Shown one piece after another: positions 11,720-24,600 of a stretch of DNA of 64,000 nucleotides (its first letter is position 1; every line of letters begins with the position of its first letter). The stretch spans positions 434,001 to 498,000 of the forward strand of contig JADDOH010000178.1 in NCBI GenBank assembly GCA_016648135.1, read 5' to 3'. The position numbers were made by a program, and so were the translations under genes. A model generated the notes under the pieces. The model saw nothing but the letters and a program-made list of their open reading frames with translations. It was not told where the DNA came from and did no database searches. This stretch comes from Agrypnia vestita (lineage: Eukaryota > Arthropoda > Insecta > Trichoptera > Phryganeidae).

Positions 11720-12138
11720 TTATTACCAATTATTACTCCCTTTATATTAACTCGTGGCGTCTGCTTGCTTGCTTGCCGGCTTGCCGTCGAAAAAACTTTG
11801 GATCGATTTTTGATCATTTCCTCGTGATCCAATCGAGCTGAAACTTTGCAAGCAGACTCGTGGCGACAATCAAGAAGATCTGTCAAATTTTTGTTAAATA
11901 ATAATAATAATTATAGAATAATTTTGGATTTTTCAAATTTTAATTTTTAATTTTCTAATTGGAATCATTGCAAAAGTTTGATTACTAGCAACGGCGGCCC
12001 GATAACGTCGCGGAATATTTTCTAAATTTGAATTACTCCGTCGGTAATATAATAGGTACTTCACTACACAAAGCATGAAGTGTCTTATCAAAGCTCAAAA
12101 CATCTGACATTTTAGAAATATATTAAATTACTGTAAGT

Positions 12139-12177
<39 letters not shown>

Positions 12178-12265
12178 TGTTATATGTTTTAATTCGTATT
12201 AAATTGTTATTATATTTTACAAAGAAAGGGAGTACAATAAAAACTTGGTTTTTATGGGTTACTTA
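11720..12265 (-). repeat. Interspersed repeat, family R (inverted copy)
   Basis: It carries the same landmarks as the copy at 28.76-29.08 kb but in the opposite orientation: ACTCCCTTT, a (CTTG)n run over 'GCTTGCTTGC', the block AGCTGAAACTTTGCAAGCAG, and at the far end AAGAAAGGGAGTACAATAAA. It is non-coding. A (TTAG)n tract lies inside it at 12136-12176. The superfamily is unknown. Confidence 0.55.
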
Positions 12266-12380
12266 TTTTTATTAGAATTTTTTTGAAATGGCAAACAAAA
12301 TGTCAGCGATATAAGATTGTTTGGTGCACGTTTGTCCGAGACAACAAAAAGGGTGAAGAGGCATGAGTTTTGGTGAACTA

Positions 12381-12762
12381 TACAGGGTCATTTAGAAAAT
12401 ATTAATAACCTTGCATGACTATATTCCTGCCTTGAGTTATGGAGTTGTGCAATATCAAAGCTTGAATTTTTTTTCAATATTTCCGACTTATTTTTTACAA
12501 AACGTTGAACTATCATTACCTACAGTAACTTATATCAATTACGAAAAATTCTAATCGGCATTTTTTAAATTGAAATCGGAAGGTTTTTATTGTTTTATTT
12601 GATTACTGTTAAAGGGAATGAATTTTTCATATTCCATATGAATTACTGTAATGATTTACAAAGACTCCAAAGATTTACAAAAAATAAGTTGGAAATATTG
12701 GAAAAAATTCAAACTTAGATGTCGCATATTTCCATAACTTAGCATACCTCCATAACCCTGTA
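12381..12762. mobile_element. MITE of the TACAGGGT family
   Basis: It starts TACAGGGTCATTTAGAAAAT and ends ATAACCCTGTA. The interior carries the family hallmark 'AATATTTCCGACTTATTTTTT' in both orientations. A TACAGGGT end on a TA is typical of mariner/Tc1-derived MITEs. Related copies are at 23.26, 26.65, 28.1, 41.7 and 43.1 kb. Confidence 0.55.
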
Positions 12763-13340
12763 TTATATTCATTGCATAAATGCATAACTCTACAAGAATA
12801 GGTATAATAAATTCTTGAACTCTCTGAAATAACTAGAACACTCTGTTATTAATTTTTCTGCCATTTTTGAAATTCTCTCACATTTCGTATAAAATAATTA
12901 GTCGTGCCCCTTTGTGAATTAACAAAACGAACAATGCAGGTCGCACAATCCTAATGAAGCCAGTAACCCTCGAAGGCATCGTGTTCCCGATTCGCACTCT
13001 TCCAGAGAGAAGCAGGCTAATTAATTTCATAATCCTCGTGCACTGTGCACTTCAATAATGACTTTTGCATTCAATGCCGTGAAACAAGCAACGCAGCACA
13101 AAGATAGGTTGAAAGTATCGGCGATACCTCATTAGTCGTGAGCATCGTAATGCCCCATTCAGGGTTGGGTTCTATTGTACCTTCCATCGCATAGACTGCT
13201 GTGCGCTTTTATTGAAACTTAAACTTAAAATACTGTTACGGCAAAAATATTTCATTGAAAGTTTCAGAACCATTCCGCGTTATTGTATAGGATCTAGAAC
13301 CGTCTAGAGCAAAAATGGCCAACCTATGACATACGTGTCA
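12763..13340. other. No recognised feature
   Basis: AT-rich sequence; nothing assignable. Confidence 0.3.
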
Positions 13341-13344
13341 GAGG

Positions 13345-13590
13345 CATATAATATGTAATACTCCTATAAGTGGAGGTGTCACGGACTAAGCGGGGCAGAA
13401 AATGCTACTTTTGTCTCATTGCTGTCATTTGACCTGTTGGTGCAAGCGTCGTGATTCTCATTTATCCCGTGTGGCGGCGCTGATTGGATATACGTGCGTG
13501 GGACAAACATATATTTCTGCACTGTAGTGATTTCGCCTATTTCCAGACCTTGCTAGAAATATAGGAGTATTACATACATGATCAGAGGTG
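13345..13590. mobile_element. Short inverted-repeat element
   Basis: ATGTAATACTCCTAT near 13351 recurs inverted as ATAGGAGTATTACAT near 13560, with weaker similarity outside (GTGTCAGAGG against CATGTCACCTCTGA). This suggests a MITE of roughly 240 bp with diverged ends. Confidence 0.4.
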
Positions 13591-13689
13591 ACATGCCAGA
13601 AAGTTTTGTGTGATTTCCATTTTCCTTTTTCTAAACGCTTCAATAGGCCAAGAGGCCAAATTACTAAAGTCGTCACATCACGAAAATAC

Positions 13690-13805
13690 CCAAGCTTGAG
13701 TAAATCAGAGATTCGTGGTTACCACACCGGGAATTGGACTCGCAACCCTCGATGTGAGAATCCAGTATCCTGCCTACTGGGCTACGACAGCTGCATACGC
13801 CAGCC
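13690..13805 (-). repeat. tRNA-derived SINE head
   Basis: Reverse-strand box A TAGCCCAGTAGGC is followed by box B GGTTGCGAGTCCAA, the RNA polymerase III promoter order of a tRNA. Stems are too poor for a functional tRNA, so it is a SINE. Confidence 0.5.
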
Positions 13806-14949
13806 TTAACCAACACAGGTCAGCCGCTGAGAGGTTAAGAATGACTCCTACAAATATATGCATTTCTCTCTCTTATTTTCACTACCATTGGCTCCATATA
13901 AAAGAAAACAGATGACAACGGAATGCGATGATAACAACAAAGCTCTCAGCGGTTGACCTATATATGAGTTACTAATGAATCGCGATTGTGGCCGATGCCT
14001 CGTATGAATGTCTAAATATTCAAAAAACTCTGGCAAATACCTGGCTCCAGTCTAAAATATGCCAAAGGACCACACACGAGTATAAACACGTATCCCACTG
14101 CACCAACTCTGGAACTCAGGAGCATATTTAGGTACAGCACGTCAGGAGAGTTAAATTAGACATATTCCGAATTTCAGACACATTTATTCTTCTTGTGCTC
14201 ATCGTCATATTGTTTATTATCACTTTATTTACTATGGTCCAGAATTATTTACTATGGAATCTCTCTGACATGTGGGTCGGGGGGCTTCATTTCGGGACCT
14301 CATGCCCTGATGAAGGAACTCCGAACCCCTCGCGTTCACCAACTAGCTCAGTGAACAGGCGTGAGAAACGTTGAACTCAAGGAAATCTGCTTTTTCCAGG
14401 GATGATTACATACGGGAATTATAGCAAAACAAAGTTTCAGCAAGACATGATTTTATGTTATAAAAAGAATTTGGAATGAAAGTATTCTAATTAAATTTAC
14501 AGTTTTTGTGACAACATAAATTAGGGTAAATTTTAACTTTGCGTGAAGAACTTGAAAATATTACATTATAAATTTATCATAAAAAATATAGTTTCACTTT
14601 ATGAACAGCAACATTATTATTATAAAACTTTGCTTGTATGAAACATTGTAAGAATAACTCAAATGATCAAAATCTGTATCTGAAATTATTGTATCATAAA
14701 TTGCCACTAAATAGGGAGAAATTGGCGTAGGAAATGTAGTTTGATTTTATGAACAGCAACCTAATTGTTATAAAACTTTGCTTGTATGAAACATCTTGAA
14801 ACAACATGAAATAAAATTTTAAAAAATCTTAGGTTTTTCAGCCGTGATGTTTTTTTTCTTTCGGGACCCCGACATCCGACAATATTTTGAATTTTTTGTT
14901 TTAATTACTTGTTTTGCCATAAGGCAATATTGATACAGAATTTTGTATA
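13806..14949. repeat. No gene; one local direct repeat
   Basis: A segment of about 70 bp containing ATAAAACTTTGCTTGTATGA occurs at 14583-14645 and again, diverged, at 14730-14795. Otherwise nothing is recognised. Confidence 0.4.
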
Positions 14950-15175
14950 GAAAACATAACTTTGAATGTTCCTAGTCGCCGACTTAGGACATATAATACA
15001 TTTGCTCTTTCAACTTACAATAACAATATGGCCCACTTTAATTCTTTATCTAGAATGTTGAGGTCATACAATAAAACAGAATATAACCATAACGTCCTCA
15101 TTGACATATTCCATGGCAGTTTCCACGAATACAAGAGAACTATTGCCAAACTTGTGAAATTAGCTGTTTAGTATC
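14950..15175 (+). mobile_element. LINE C-terminal fragment
   Basis: The frame reads MAHFNSLSRMLRSYNK, then DIFHGSFHEYKRTIAKL and a stop at 15169-15171. This is the same C-terminal 'N.hNsh.RM.R..N....DIF..s...h' layout as the LINE pieces at 7.9 and 20 kb. Confidence 0.5.
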
Positions 15176-15436
15176 TTTATTCAAAGTCTCTCTATAACAT
15201 CATTTTTTTCTGTTCTTTTCTTTATATGTTTTAGCCTTTATTTTATTTCCATGTTAGCCGTGTTCACATTTAAGTATGAAAAGCACTTAAACTAATTGAA
15301 TTATAATTGTATTATCCATATCATGTTGTGTGTTTTTCATTGTTTGTGATCCATTCTGCCATTCCGGTTCCATCTGTGGGATCGATCCGGAAGTAAGATG
15401 AGTTGTCGCTACAAGGGTGGTTTTGTTTGGTTGCAG

Positions 15437-15605
15437 GCAAGGGCGTGGGCAGCCGCTTCGACGACAACCGGCTGACGCTGCGCATCCACCGCGGGCGCGG
15501 CGCGGCGGGCGGGCGGCGCGGGCCGCAGGGCTCCCCGCTCAGCACGGGCAGCGCGCACAGCACCACCACCTCGCTGGGCAGCGCCTCGCCCGAGCGCGTA
15601 CACAG
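15437..15605 (+). CDS. Oamb: Octopamine receptor exon, third intracellular loop (part)
   Basis: The acceptor is TTTGTTTGGTTGCAG and the donor CACAG|GTGCGAG. The exon takes one base from the previous exon and leaves two bases of a codon. It encodes AKGVGSRFDDNRLTLRIHRG-type loop sequence followed by a Gly/Arg- and Ser/Thr-rich stretch ending ASPERVH. It is strikingly GC-rich in an AT-rich neighbourhood, like the second exon. Confidence 0.85.
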
Positions 15606-18600
15606 GTGCGAGCTGCTCAGGCGTAGCTTAAAGCGCAACATGTAAGGGGGCGGGACACCTTATACGCAACCATCCGCTCTGCTTGTCAGCATCCGGTCAT
15701 GCTCAGCGTACACGCGCAGCAACCATCCGCTCTGCTTGTCGGCAAGAGAAACATCTGGTCATGCTCAACGTACATGCGCAGCAACCATCCGTTATGCTTG
15801 TAGGTGCGAAAAACATCCAATCATGTTCCTTTTACACGCAAAGCAACCATCCGCTATGCTTGTAAATGCGAGAAACATCCGGTCATGCTCCTTTCACACG
15901 CACAGCAACTATCCGCTATGCTTGTAAACACGAGAAACATCCGGTCATGCTCCTCTTACACGCGCAGCAACCATCCGCTATGCTTGTATGTGCGAGAAAC
16001 ATCTGATTATGCTCCTCTTTCACGCACAGCAACCATCCGCTATACTTTTAGGCGCGAGAAACATCCGGCCTCTCCACTTACTACGCTCACATGCGCAGTA
16101 ACCAACCGCTTTACTTTCAAGTGCGAGAAACATCCGCTCATGCTCAGCTTACATGCGCAAGAATCATCCAGTCATACCCAGCTTATGTGCGTGGAAATCA
16201 TCCAGTCATTTACTTCATTTAGTGCTTGTCCGGTTATCAAACATTAGCTATCATTAAGCGTTGTTATCAAACATTAGCTATCTAATGATAGCTAGCTTAA
16301 TAGCTAGAATATAAAAGTTTCACAGAGACGAAACTATTTATATGAATAATATATATAGAAGTTTTTTATAGAATTACCCAGGGCTTACGACCTGTATGAG
16401 CTGGCTAAGTGATCACTCTACATAATGCAACGTTCACCCATTCCACTGTAAGAACATCCACACAATATCAAATTTTTTTAAGTTTTATGTATGTTCCAAA
16501 TCAGAAATCCTTTAATTTATTTGAAGGGATTATGCTAGAGACATCTGTTGTCTGTTCTCATGAACTCATATACACAGATTTCGCAGCTAGTAATGGTACC
16601 TAGTAGTAAGCCCTGAACCATACTATAAAAAGACTTCCATAAATGTTTCTCATATAAATATTTTCGTCTCTGTGACATTTGTATAATTCAGCTCGATTTC
16701 ATTAATCAGCCCTCCGGGGACAAAATCCAGTAACTGTGTTCTTCAAACATACTTACATATAAAAATATTATTACGTATAATGTTAACGAACATTATTCTT
16801 GCCACATTATTCTGTCCTGGCGCACAATTCTCGCCTTATCTTATTTTTGATACTCCTAACAGGACCACCATCAGTATATGATTAATTTGGTCATTCCACT
16901 TCTTCCGCAGTCGACCTCTCTTTCTGGTGCCGTCAACACTTGCGTCATATATTTTTGTGGCTCAGTTTCTGCTGTCCAGCCTTGGAGACCCTGCAAGATC
17001 TTCCAAGCTTTTCTCCCGATTGTTCACCTCGTTAAATGACCAGCACTGTTCCACTTCAGCTCCTTGCATTTTACCTTATGCACTCATTGGTCTGTACGTC
17101 TTTTAATGAGGCTTGGCGTATGTGTATGTCTAATCTATTGTTCAGAGGCCTATAGGCCAAAAACTTGATTGGAAAACCCCAAATAGTTTTTTTTCCAGAG
17201 TAACAAATGAAACACGTTCTCTCACTCATTTATTTTACACTGACAACAAAATTTTACCTTTTCTTACTCCCCTAGATAATGGATACCTCCTTCGGGCAAT
17301 TAAATTAATATTAATAAAAAATATAAATAGTTTAGGGTATCACATGCAGATGTCGCTCTGACAACTTATAAAAACAAAGTCATTTAGACGAGGCCCTGCT
17401 TATTGCTTATGCTTACGCTTACTTTACAATAATCATTCAATCTTACTCAGTTCATATGACGCTTATATATAATGCCTAGTTTAATCATTAGGTGTATTTC
17501 ATTTACTGTACTATTAAATTGTATTTCAATTTCAATTCAATTAAATTCTATTTATTTACTTTTAATATAACATTTACATTACAAACATATGTTTAATTCG
17601 TAAATATTATTAACAAGTGAGAAAATATAAAAACAACAAAATATCAAACGTATATAAATTCATTCATATCAAAATTGTAGGAGCTCTTTCCTGCTACGGA
17701 AAACCCTCTCAGAGACATAGAAGAGATCAATGTCCAGAGTAATATTGTTCAGCATAGCTGTAGCTCTTCCAACAAGCATAACCATTGGCAGGTAGGTCCT
17801 GTATACTGGAATGTGAAACAATCTATGCTGACGCTGTCTGAGATTATTATCAGGAATATACAAACCAATGCTCCGCATAATTTCAGGATTATCGATCATA
17901 CCGCGCAACAATCGATAAAAATGCGTATTCAGATACACATTCGTTCTAGTCTCTAAACTATTGTAGCCAAGCATACCCTGGAGGTATGCCCGTATTCCGC
18001 ATGTTGAGATATCTTAGAAACTTTTTTGTTTGTATTCTTAGTTGTATTCACAGGAACGAACTTCCGTACTGTCGTATTTGGCTAGTAGAAATATAAAGTA
18101 CCTACCTAATGTGATTCAATTTCTGATTGAATGTTATGAACCTTCCAACTTTGACATGAACAGTAATGCTTTTTAAGCAAGGCCGTGACCTGTCATTCAT
18201 CAGCCACTTAGATGAGTGATCACGACTTGTATGTCAGCACTTTACTTGTTTGAGTTGATGGAATCATTAACTTTTTGGTTGACTGACATCTACGTCGTGT
18301 GCTCAATAGGTCAGAGGTTCCTTGACGTAAGTGAGGCTTGTGAGTAGAGTCTATTCACTCGTGATTACGCCAGTAAATTAAGGATAACCTCAATATGTAA
18401 AAGCTTAGAAAATAACTAACTTAATAAGTTGAATAAAATTATCAAAATCAACTAGGGAACTCTCGAAACGGACGTGCGACTCAAAATTTGATGACATCTT
18501 TTATATTGCCGTCTGAGTCCACTGGGGGTAATTGAGTTTAGCATGAAATCCATCAAATTTAGCCGAAAACAATGGACATAAAAAAGTTAGAGATGAACGA

Positions 18601-21600
18601 AAATACTGGAAATTAATTAGTGATTTATTAATTAATTATTCAATGTACAAAGTCACTTAACACGAATTAAACTTAAAGCTGTTCTTTAATCTACTCTATT
18701 TCGCAATATATCAGTCGTAAACAAACTCGTCAATATCGCTGGGTAAAACATATTTATCGCTCGTAGAATATTCAATTCTCACACATAGAAGTCGCCCTGG
18801 TTTATTTCACCAATTAGGTACTTCGCTCTATTATTTCGCTTTATTTATCGCTTCGATTATCTCACGACTAGCCACTCCGGCCTCGTGGCTAATAATGAAC
18901 TGTCAAATACGAAACTAAACACGCGCAGCGGCGTATTTCCGTATTTACACCCAAATACTGATATTTTCCTACTTTATTATTCTGGTGTTTAGGAGAAGGT
19001 TTTCGTCTCTTCTCGGTTGTTCTAGGCATTTCTAGTCGTTTGTAAGAAGGTTGTAGACCATTGTTGATCCTATAATAGTATTTTGACATATTACAAGGTT
19101 CATTCCAAGACAATATTAAATAATACGAAAATTCCAAATTACTGTCTCAGCTGCTTTCTGCATTTATGATTTGATCCATAGCTCTGGTATATCTTATAAT
19201 AAAGAGAAATTTGAACATAATCCACTTTTTTATTATCTCTTCAAAATTATGATTGAGCGTCCCTCTTCTTATGGAACCAGTAAATTTATTTTTGATCTTG
19301 GGAACAACGTATTCCAATGGCCTTGATTCATATTTATTGGTAATTTTAAGAACTGAGGCATAGCAGGGTACACAGTCATCTATACAGGTCATCGCATCGT
19401 CAGCAGTACACACATACAGCTAGACTTCAAGAGAGTTCATTTCTTGCAAAACATATAAAAACTAGCCAACGCTCTGTACGGGCATGTCAGTCTCTCAGCG
19501 CCCCCGGCGTAGGCCGGAGGCTCGAGGTCCGTCGAGTCTTTATCATTGTCTTTATTATCGTAATTATGTACAACTTGTAATTTTTTTTATCGAGCGAATA
19601 AAATCATCAAACATTTCACGATTATGGAGAATTCCCGTCACATGACGGGTGGTGACCCTAAAAGCAGCCTTCTCCTCATTCATCGATCAATACAAACTGG
19701 TGACTACCTACGCTCAACTTTTTCCAACCCCCAAACAACTCTTTGAAAAAATTTTATCATTTCTCCTTATTTATTTATTTATTTATTTATTCATTCATTT
19801 ACGCCTAAATAGGCTTTTACATATGTAGGTATATAACAGTTATTTGCAAAAATAATATAAACAGAGAGAAAAACAAAAAAAAGAAAGTGTATATAATTTA
19901 CATTATGGCGGAATGAAGCGCTCTCAGTATCGCGCCCCTATACTGTGACAGGCCAGAACCAAACACGTCCGCTATGTTTGTATAATTGTTACCTAGCCTG
20001 TGTATTCTAGGTACTAGCGAGTTGTAGTGAGCATTTGTTCTAGTATTGTCACAGTAAAAAGGCGTCGGCACTCGAGTAGTTCGACTGGGTACATGGAACA
20101 TTATTAAGGACAAAATTTCAGGGCTGTGGTAATGCGAGTTTACAATTTTATATAATAAAATCAGATCGGATAAAACTCTCCTGTCCGATAGTGGCAATAA
20201 ACCGGTAAAATATAATAAGTTTGTATAGTTAAGATTTTCTATTGGGATATGGAGACGGAAATTTATGTAGCGTAAAAATTTATGTTGAATTCTTTCTATT
20301 GTATGAACATGAGCATTGTAATAGGGACACCAGATAGATGAGTTGTATTCGATTTGACTTCTAACAAGAGAACAATAAAGGAGTTTGACCGTTTGAATAT
20401 TTGTGAAGGAATTACAAGAGTATTTGACAATAGTAGAAAATGTTAATGGTACTATTTTTACTATTTCATGTTGGTCAATAATATATTTTTGACCGCAATA
20501 TTTGCATGTATTTTTTGTACTCATTCCTAGTAAAGACAGGTTATTTCTTACATCATCAACTAAAAAACACTTTACGAATTCAACGATCTCGTGAATAATG
20601 CTGCCAAGATTCCACCAATCACTAAGAGACCCGCTGCTTTGTTCGTTCCTTTATATCTTTGATCGAAATTGCCTCGATCTAATTAATTAGAAGAATGTTT
20701 TAGCTTTAAATCTACAGGTTGATCAATAATTTTTCCAAATACTTCAGGTCTTAAATGATAAAATATGCTTAACAGAAGAGTTACTCTGTACTCTGAAATT
20801 AGACCCACATTTACAACGTTAATAACGTACAATCGAGTACTAAGAGTACTATTGTGTACGTTATTAGCACTGGGAAGGAAGGAATAAATTAAATGGTATT
20901 ACAAATTTTTTGACATTTAAAATATACCATGGGGGTAATGTCCGCATAGCGTCAGCAGTCCTACCAGCACGGTAATTCCACTGTGTCATACAAGTTTCCC
21001 TTGTTTAATTGTTACTGCGGGGGTAATTCTTTTTTCCAATTGTTTTCATTTGCTGAATTCCATTCCATTGGCTGGATTTATTAGTGCAAATAAATACTGT
21101 TCTCAAAATTAAGTACTCATTAAATATTGTCTCAGGATCGTTGCGGTGGGGTACAAATCAAAATTATTTAAAGTTTTATTAATTACAAAAAGTCATTGAA
21201 TACCTACCTAACTGGAGTAGTACTATGCAATTCGGACTGATTTCACACCAATCGCTAGTCTGTGGAACACTATATACTGGTGTTTCCAGAATATTCGCAC
21301 GTCTATGGTCGCACTTTTTCACTATCGAACGCTCGGTAGGTATTCTCGAAATGTATTTCGTTGGCCTCTCCTAATCACAGCTCGTCGCTTTCGCTAGTTT
21401 ATTTCTGGTTTCGTTTGCAAAAACGACAACTGATTGTTCTATTCCGTCGCGTATTTTTATAAATAAGAATAAGGAGAAGTTATATTTAAAGTTATTTTTC
21501 AATATTAAAAGTTCATACCTTAAAATTACACAGATCTGTCGTTTGTTTTAACCTCTTTAGAGCCAGTTGTTTCAACTTGGATTATCATTATCTTTATTTT

Positions 21601-24600
21601 GCGTTTTTTACCAACCACACAACCCGTTTTCGTTAAAAATCTAAGGTTTTTATGAAATATTACTATAACACAAGTTGAGACACAAGTCTAGCTTCATCCA
21701 CACTCATAAATTATTGCATGCAAATTCAACAATTGTTAATGTTCCTAACAGAACTATTTTCAAATATCTGGTAAACTTATCATGCCACGTCATCTGCGGT
21801 CGCCCTCTCTTTCTGCCGCCGTCAACATTTGCTTTATATATCTTTCTTTCCATTATTTCCTCTTTAATTTGCTCAATAGGTCCAAATCATCTAAATTACC
21901 CTTTTTTAATGCTATTAACTGCTAATATCAGCTTTACATTAATTCCAAATATCTTCATTCGATATTCCATTATAAATAGACTTGCACACATATGTCTAAG
22001 GGATCTTATCTGCAATGCATTCAGTCTATTTTCGTTCTTCTTCTGCCAGCTCAAGGCTTTACTTACATATATTAGTGTTAGTACCAGAATTCCACTGTGT
22101 ACAGCTGGTTTTGTCTCTGTAGATATATTTCTATTAGAAATAATTGCATTCAAAGCACCGTTCACCGTATTCCCTGAAGTCATACTCCTCTCAACATATT
22201 TCTCAACCTTCCCTTTTCTATCAAACATACTTCCTAAATACACAAACTAATCCACCTGATCCAAATTGCAAACGCTGTTTTTCAAAGTAAATGTCAAAAA
22301 AAAATATATTATTTGCTTTTAACCAACACCCTGTATTCTTGTGTATCGGCCCACGCAGATAATATGATCAGAGTCAGATAATTTATACAGTCAATTAGTT
22401 GGAGAAATGTTGCGCAGTGGAATGAATGTGGACTACAGCGAAGAATGCTTTGTTTATGAATTAATCCAAGTAGCAGGAGAAATACTATTAGACCAAGTGA
22501 AATTTTCCGACATAAAGAAGATATTCAGAATGAAGGAGCAAGTTCAACACACAGAAAGTTCTCAATTAAATTGACTTGGACACGTCTTTGGAGGGCCACC
22601 CCAGACTACGCTGGAATAAACAGAAAAAAAAATGCAGCGTTCATTTCTGGTTGGAGTTTTCATTATGAAGTAATGAATTGTAAGAGCAGATGCGGTTGCA
22701 TGTTGATGTTTATCTCTCCCCCGCTGATGAGCTCCGGGAGCAAGTAAAAAAGTACGAGAAAAAATGAGCACCCGAGACGAGAGCGTAGCAAGGCCAGCGG
22801 TCGACTTGCTGTGAAGACTTGATGATGATATAACCGTGTAATGTCCTTCTTTGGGTTCCAGTCCCTGTATATACCCTCGCTGATGTAATTGTGCAAGGTT
22901 GCTGGCGATGACCTGGTTGTCGGTTGATGCAATGTTGTGTGCCTAATATATTTACCTATTCGTTTGATTCGTCATAAGTATTAACAAAACAACACTATGT
23001 AACCTCTCTACCTAAATTATTTTGTCGAATAGACACTTTTGCAAAACGGTATTGAATCAAGTATGCATGAACTGTTCTGGACAAGGTTTCGAATCTGATT
23101 AGGGCTGACCTGTTGTTGCGAGTATTGATGTTGTAGTATAGGTAATAATTGTCAGTTTTATGCGATACTAGAAGTGATGTCATATCGCCTAAGACTAACT
23201 GCTTATTATTTTAATTTTTGTCAAAAATAAGTCAAATTCAATAAAAGTTGATCATTATTATACGGGATGTACCAGAGCTAGCAGCAGAAACTTTGCTAGT
23301 AGATTTTTGCCTATGTTATGAGTCTAAAATGTTCAAGCAACGAATTAATTTTCATAATCGATATAAGTAAATGTAATGATAGTTCAACTTTTTACAAAAA
23401 ATAAGTCAGATATATTGAAAAAAAATGCAAACTTTATTACGTATCTCCATAACTATTGATATTAGATCATGGTTGCTTGAATATTTTAGACTCATAACAT
23501 ACTCAAAAATCTTCCGGCCAAGTTTCTGCTCTGGTATACTCTGTATATTTTTTTTTTTTCATCAAAACTGATATACTAAAATTATTACACAAAATTAACC
23601 CAAATTTCATTTAAATTTCGTCCATGAAGTACAGGTGCGTTTCTTCTGAGTATTTCTAGTGTTTCTTTCGAGACCCCACGTCCGTGGAAGTGTAAAAAAA
23701 ATGACGTCCATAGTAAAGGTTAAAATAATTCCCTTTCTAATTAAGATGTTTATTTTTCCAGGTACTCAAACCAGCGAAGAAGTCACGAAAAAATAAAGAT
23801 TTCCGTCTCGTATCCATCGAGCGAACAGATCTGCCCCGCCAGGAGTCCCAGCAGCCCGCCAGCCCTGTACGCCGTCCACTACTGCACCCCGGGAGGCCAG
23901 GAGCTGACTTCTTCCGCGCTGTACAGGGGCAGGGACAATCACCTCAGGGTCACGGGCCAGAGGATGTCGGGGTCCAGGAACTCCCGGAGGTCCTCCAGCT
24001 GCGAGTCCAGCTCCGTCACCCAAGAGAGAGACCTCAGTCCGTCGCCGTCTTCGGCGCTCTTCGACGACTCCAACAAACCCAAAGCCCAGCGCAAAATGGG
24101 CAAGAGAAACATCAAGGCGCAAGTAAAAAGGTTCAGAATGGAAACCAAGGCCGCCAAGACGCTGGGCATCATCGTGGGGGGCTTCATATTCTGTTGGTTG
24201 CCCTTCTTCACTATGTACGTTATAAGGGCCTTCTGCGAGGAGTGCATTCATCCCTTAGTGTTCTCTATCCTGTTCTGGTTAGGCTATTGCAATTCCGCCA
24301 TAAATCCTCTGATTTATGCCCTATTTTCTAAGGACTTTAGGTTTGCGTTTAAGAAGATAATCTGCAGATGCCTGTGCAACAGGCAGGCCTCGGGGGGCAC
24401 CTCCAGACGGGGGTCCGACGGGTCCCAGATGAGGGCGTGCCGGAGCCCGAGCTACAACCCGCAGGCCCCCGGGAACTCGCTGGGGGAGGACTCGGACCCC
24501 GCGGTGGAGGGCTCGGACTCCAGGTGACGTACGGACAACGCGCACCTCTGCGAGAACCCCAACGGTCACGTGGCCAACGGCTCCTTCAAGTGGAACGGCA

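Noticed and set aside
1..15436. Exons for receptor TM1-TM5 in the upstream part of the window
   Set aside because: No transmembrane or DRY-type segment of the family was found; the exons are probably upstream of the window.
15667..16215. Repeat array as a CRISPR
   Set aside because: Units are 62-63 bp with no unique spacers, diverge gradually, and lie in a eukaryotic intron.
24525..24527. TGA as a selenocysteine codon
   Set aside because: The receptor family has no selenocysteine and no SECIS-like hairpin stands out in the 3' UTR. Readthrough, a nonsense allele or an error are simpler.
24524..24590. A mini-intron from AG|GTGACG to CTTCAAG removing the TGA
   Set aside because: It would be 67 nt, lacks a pyrimidine tract and would shift the frame out of the long downstream open frame.
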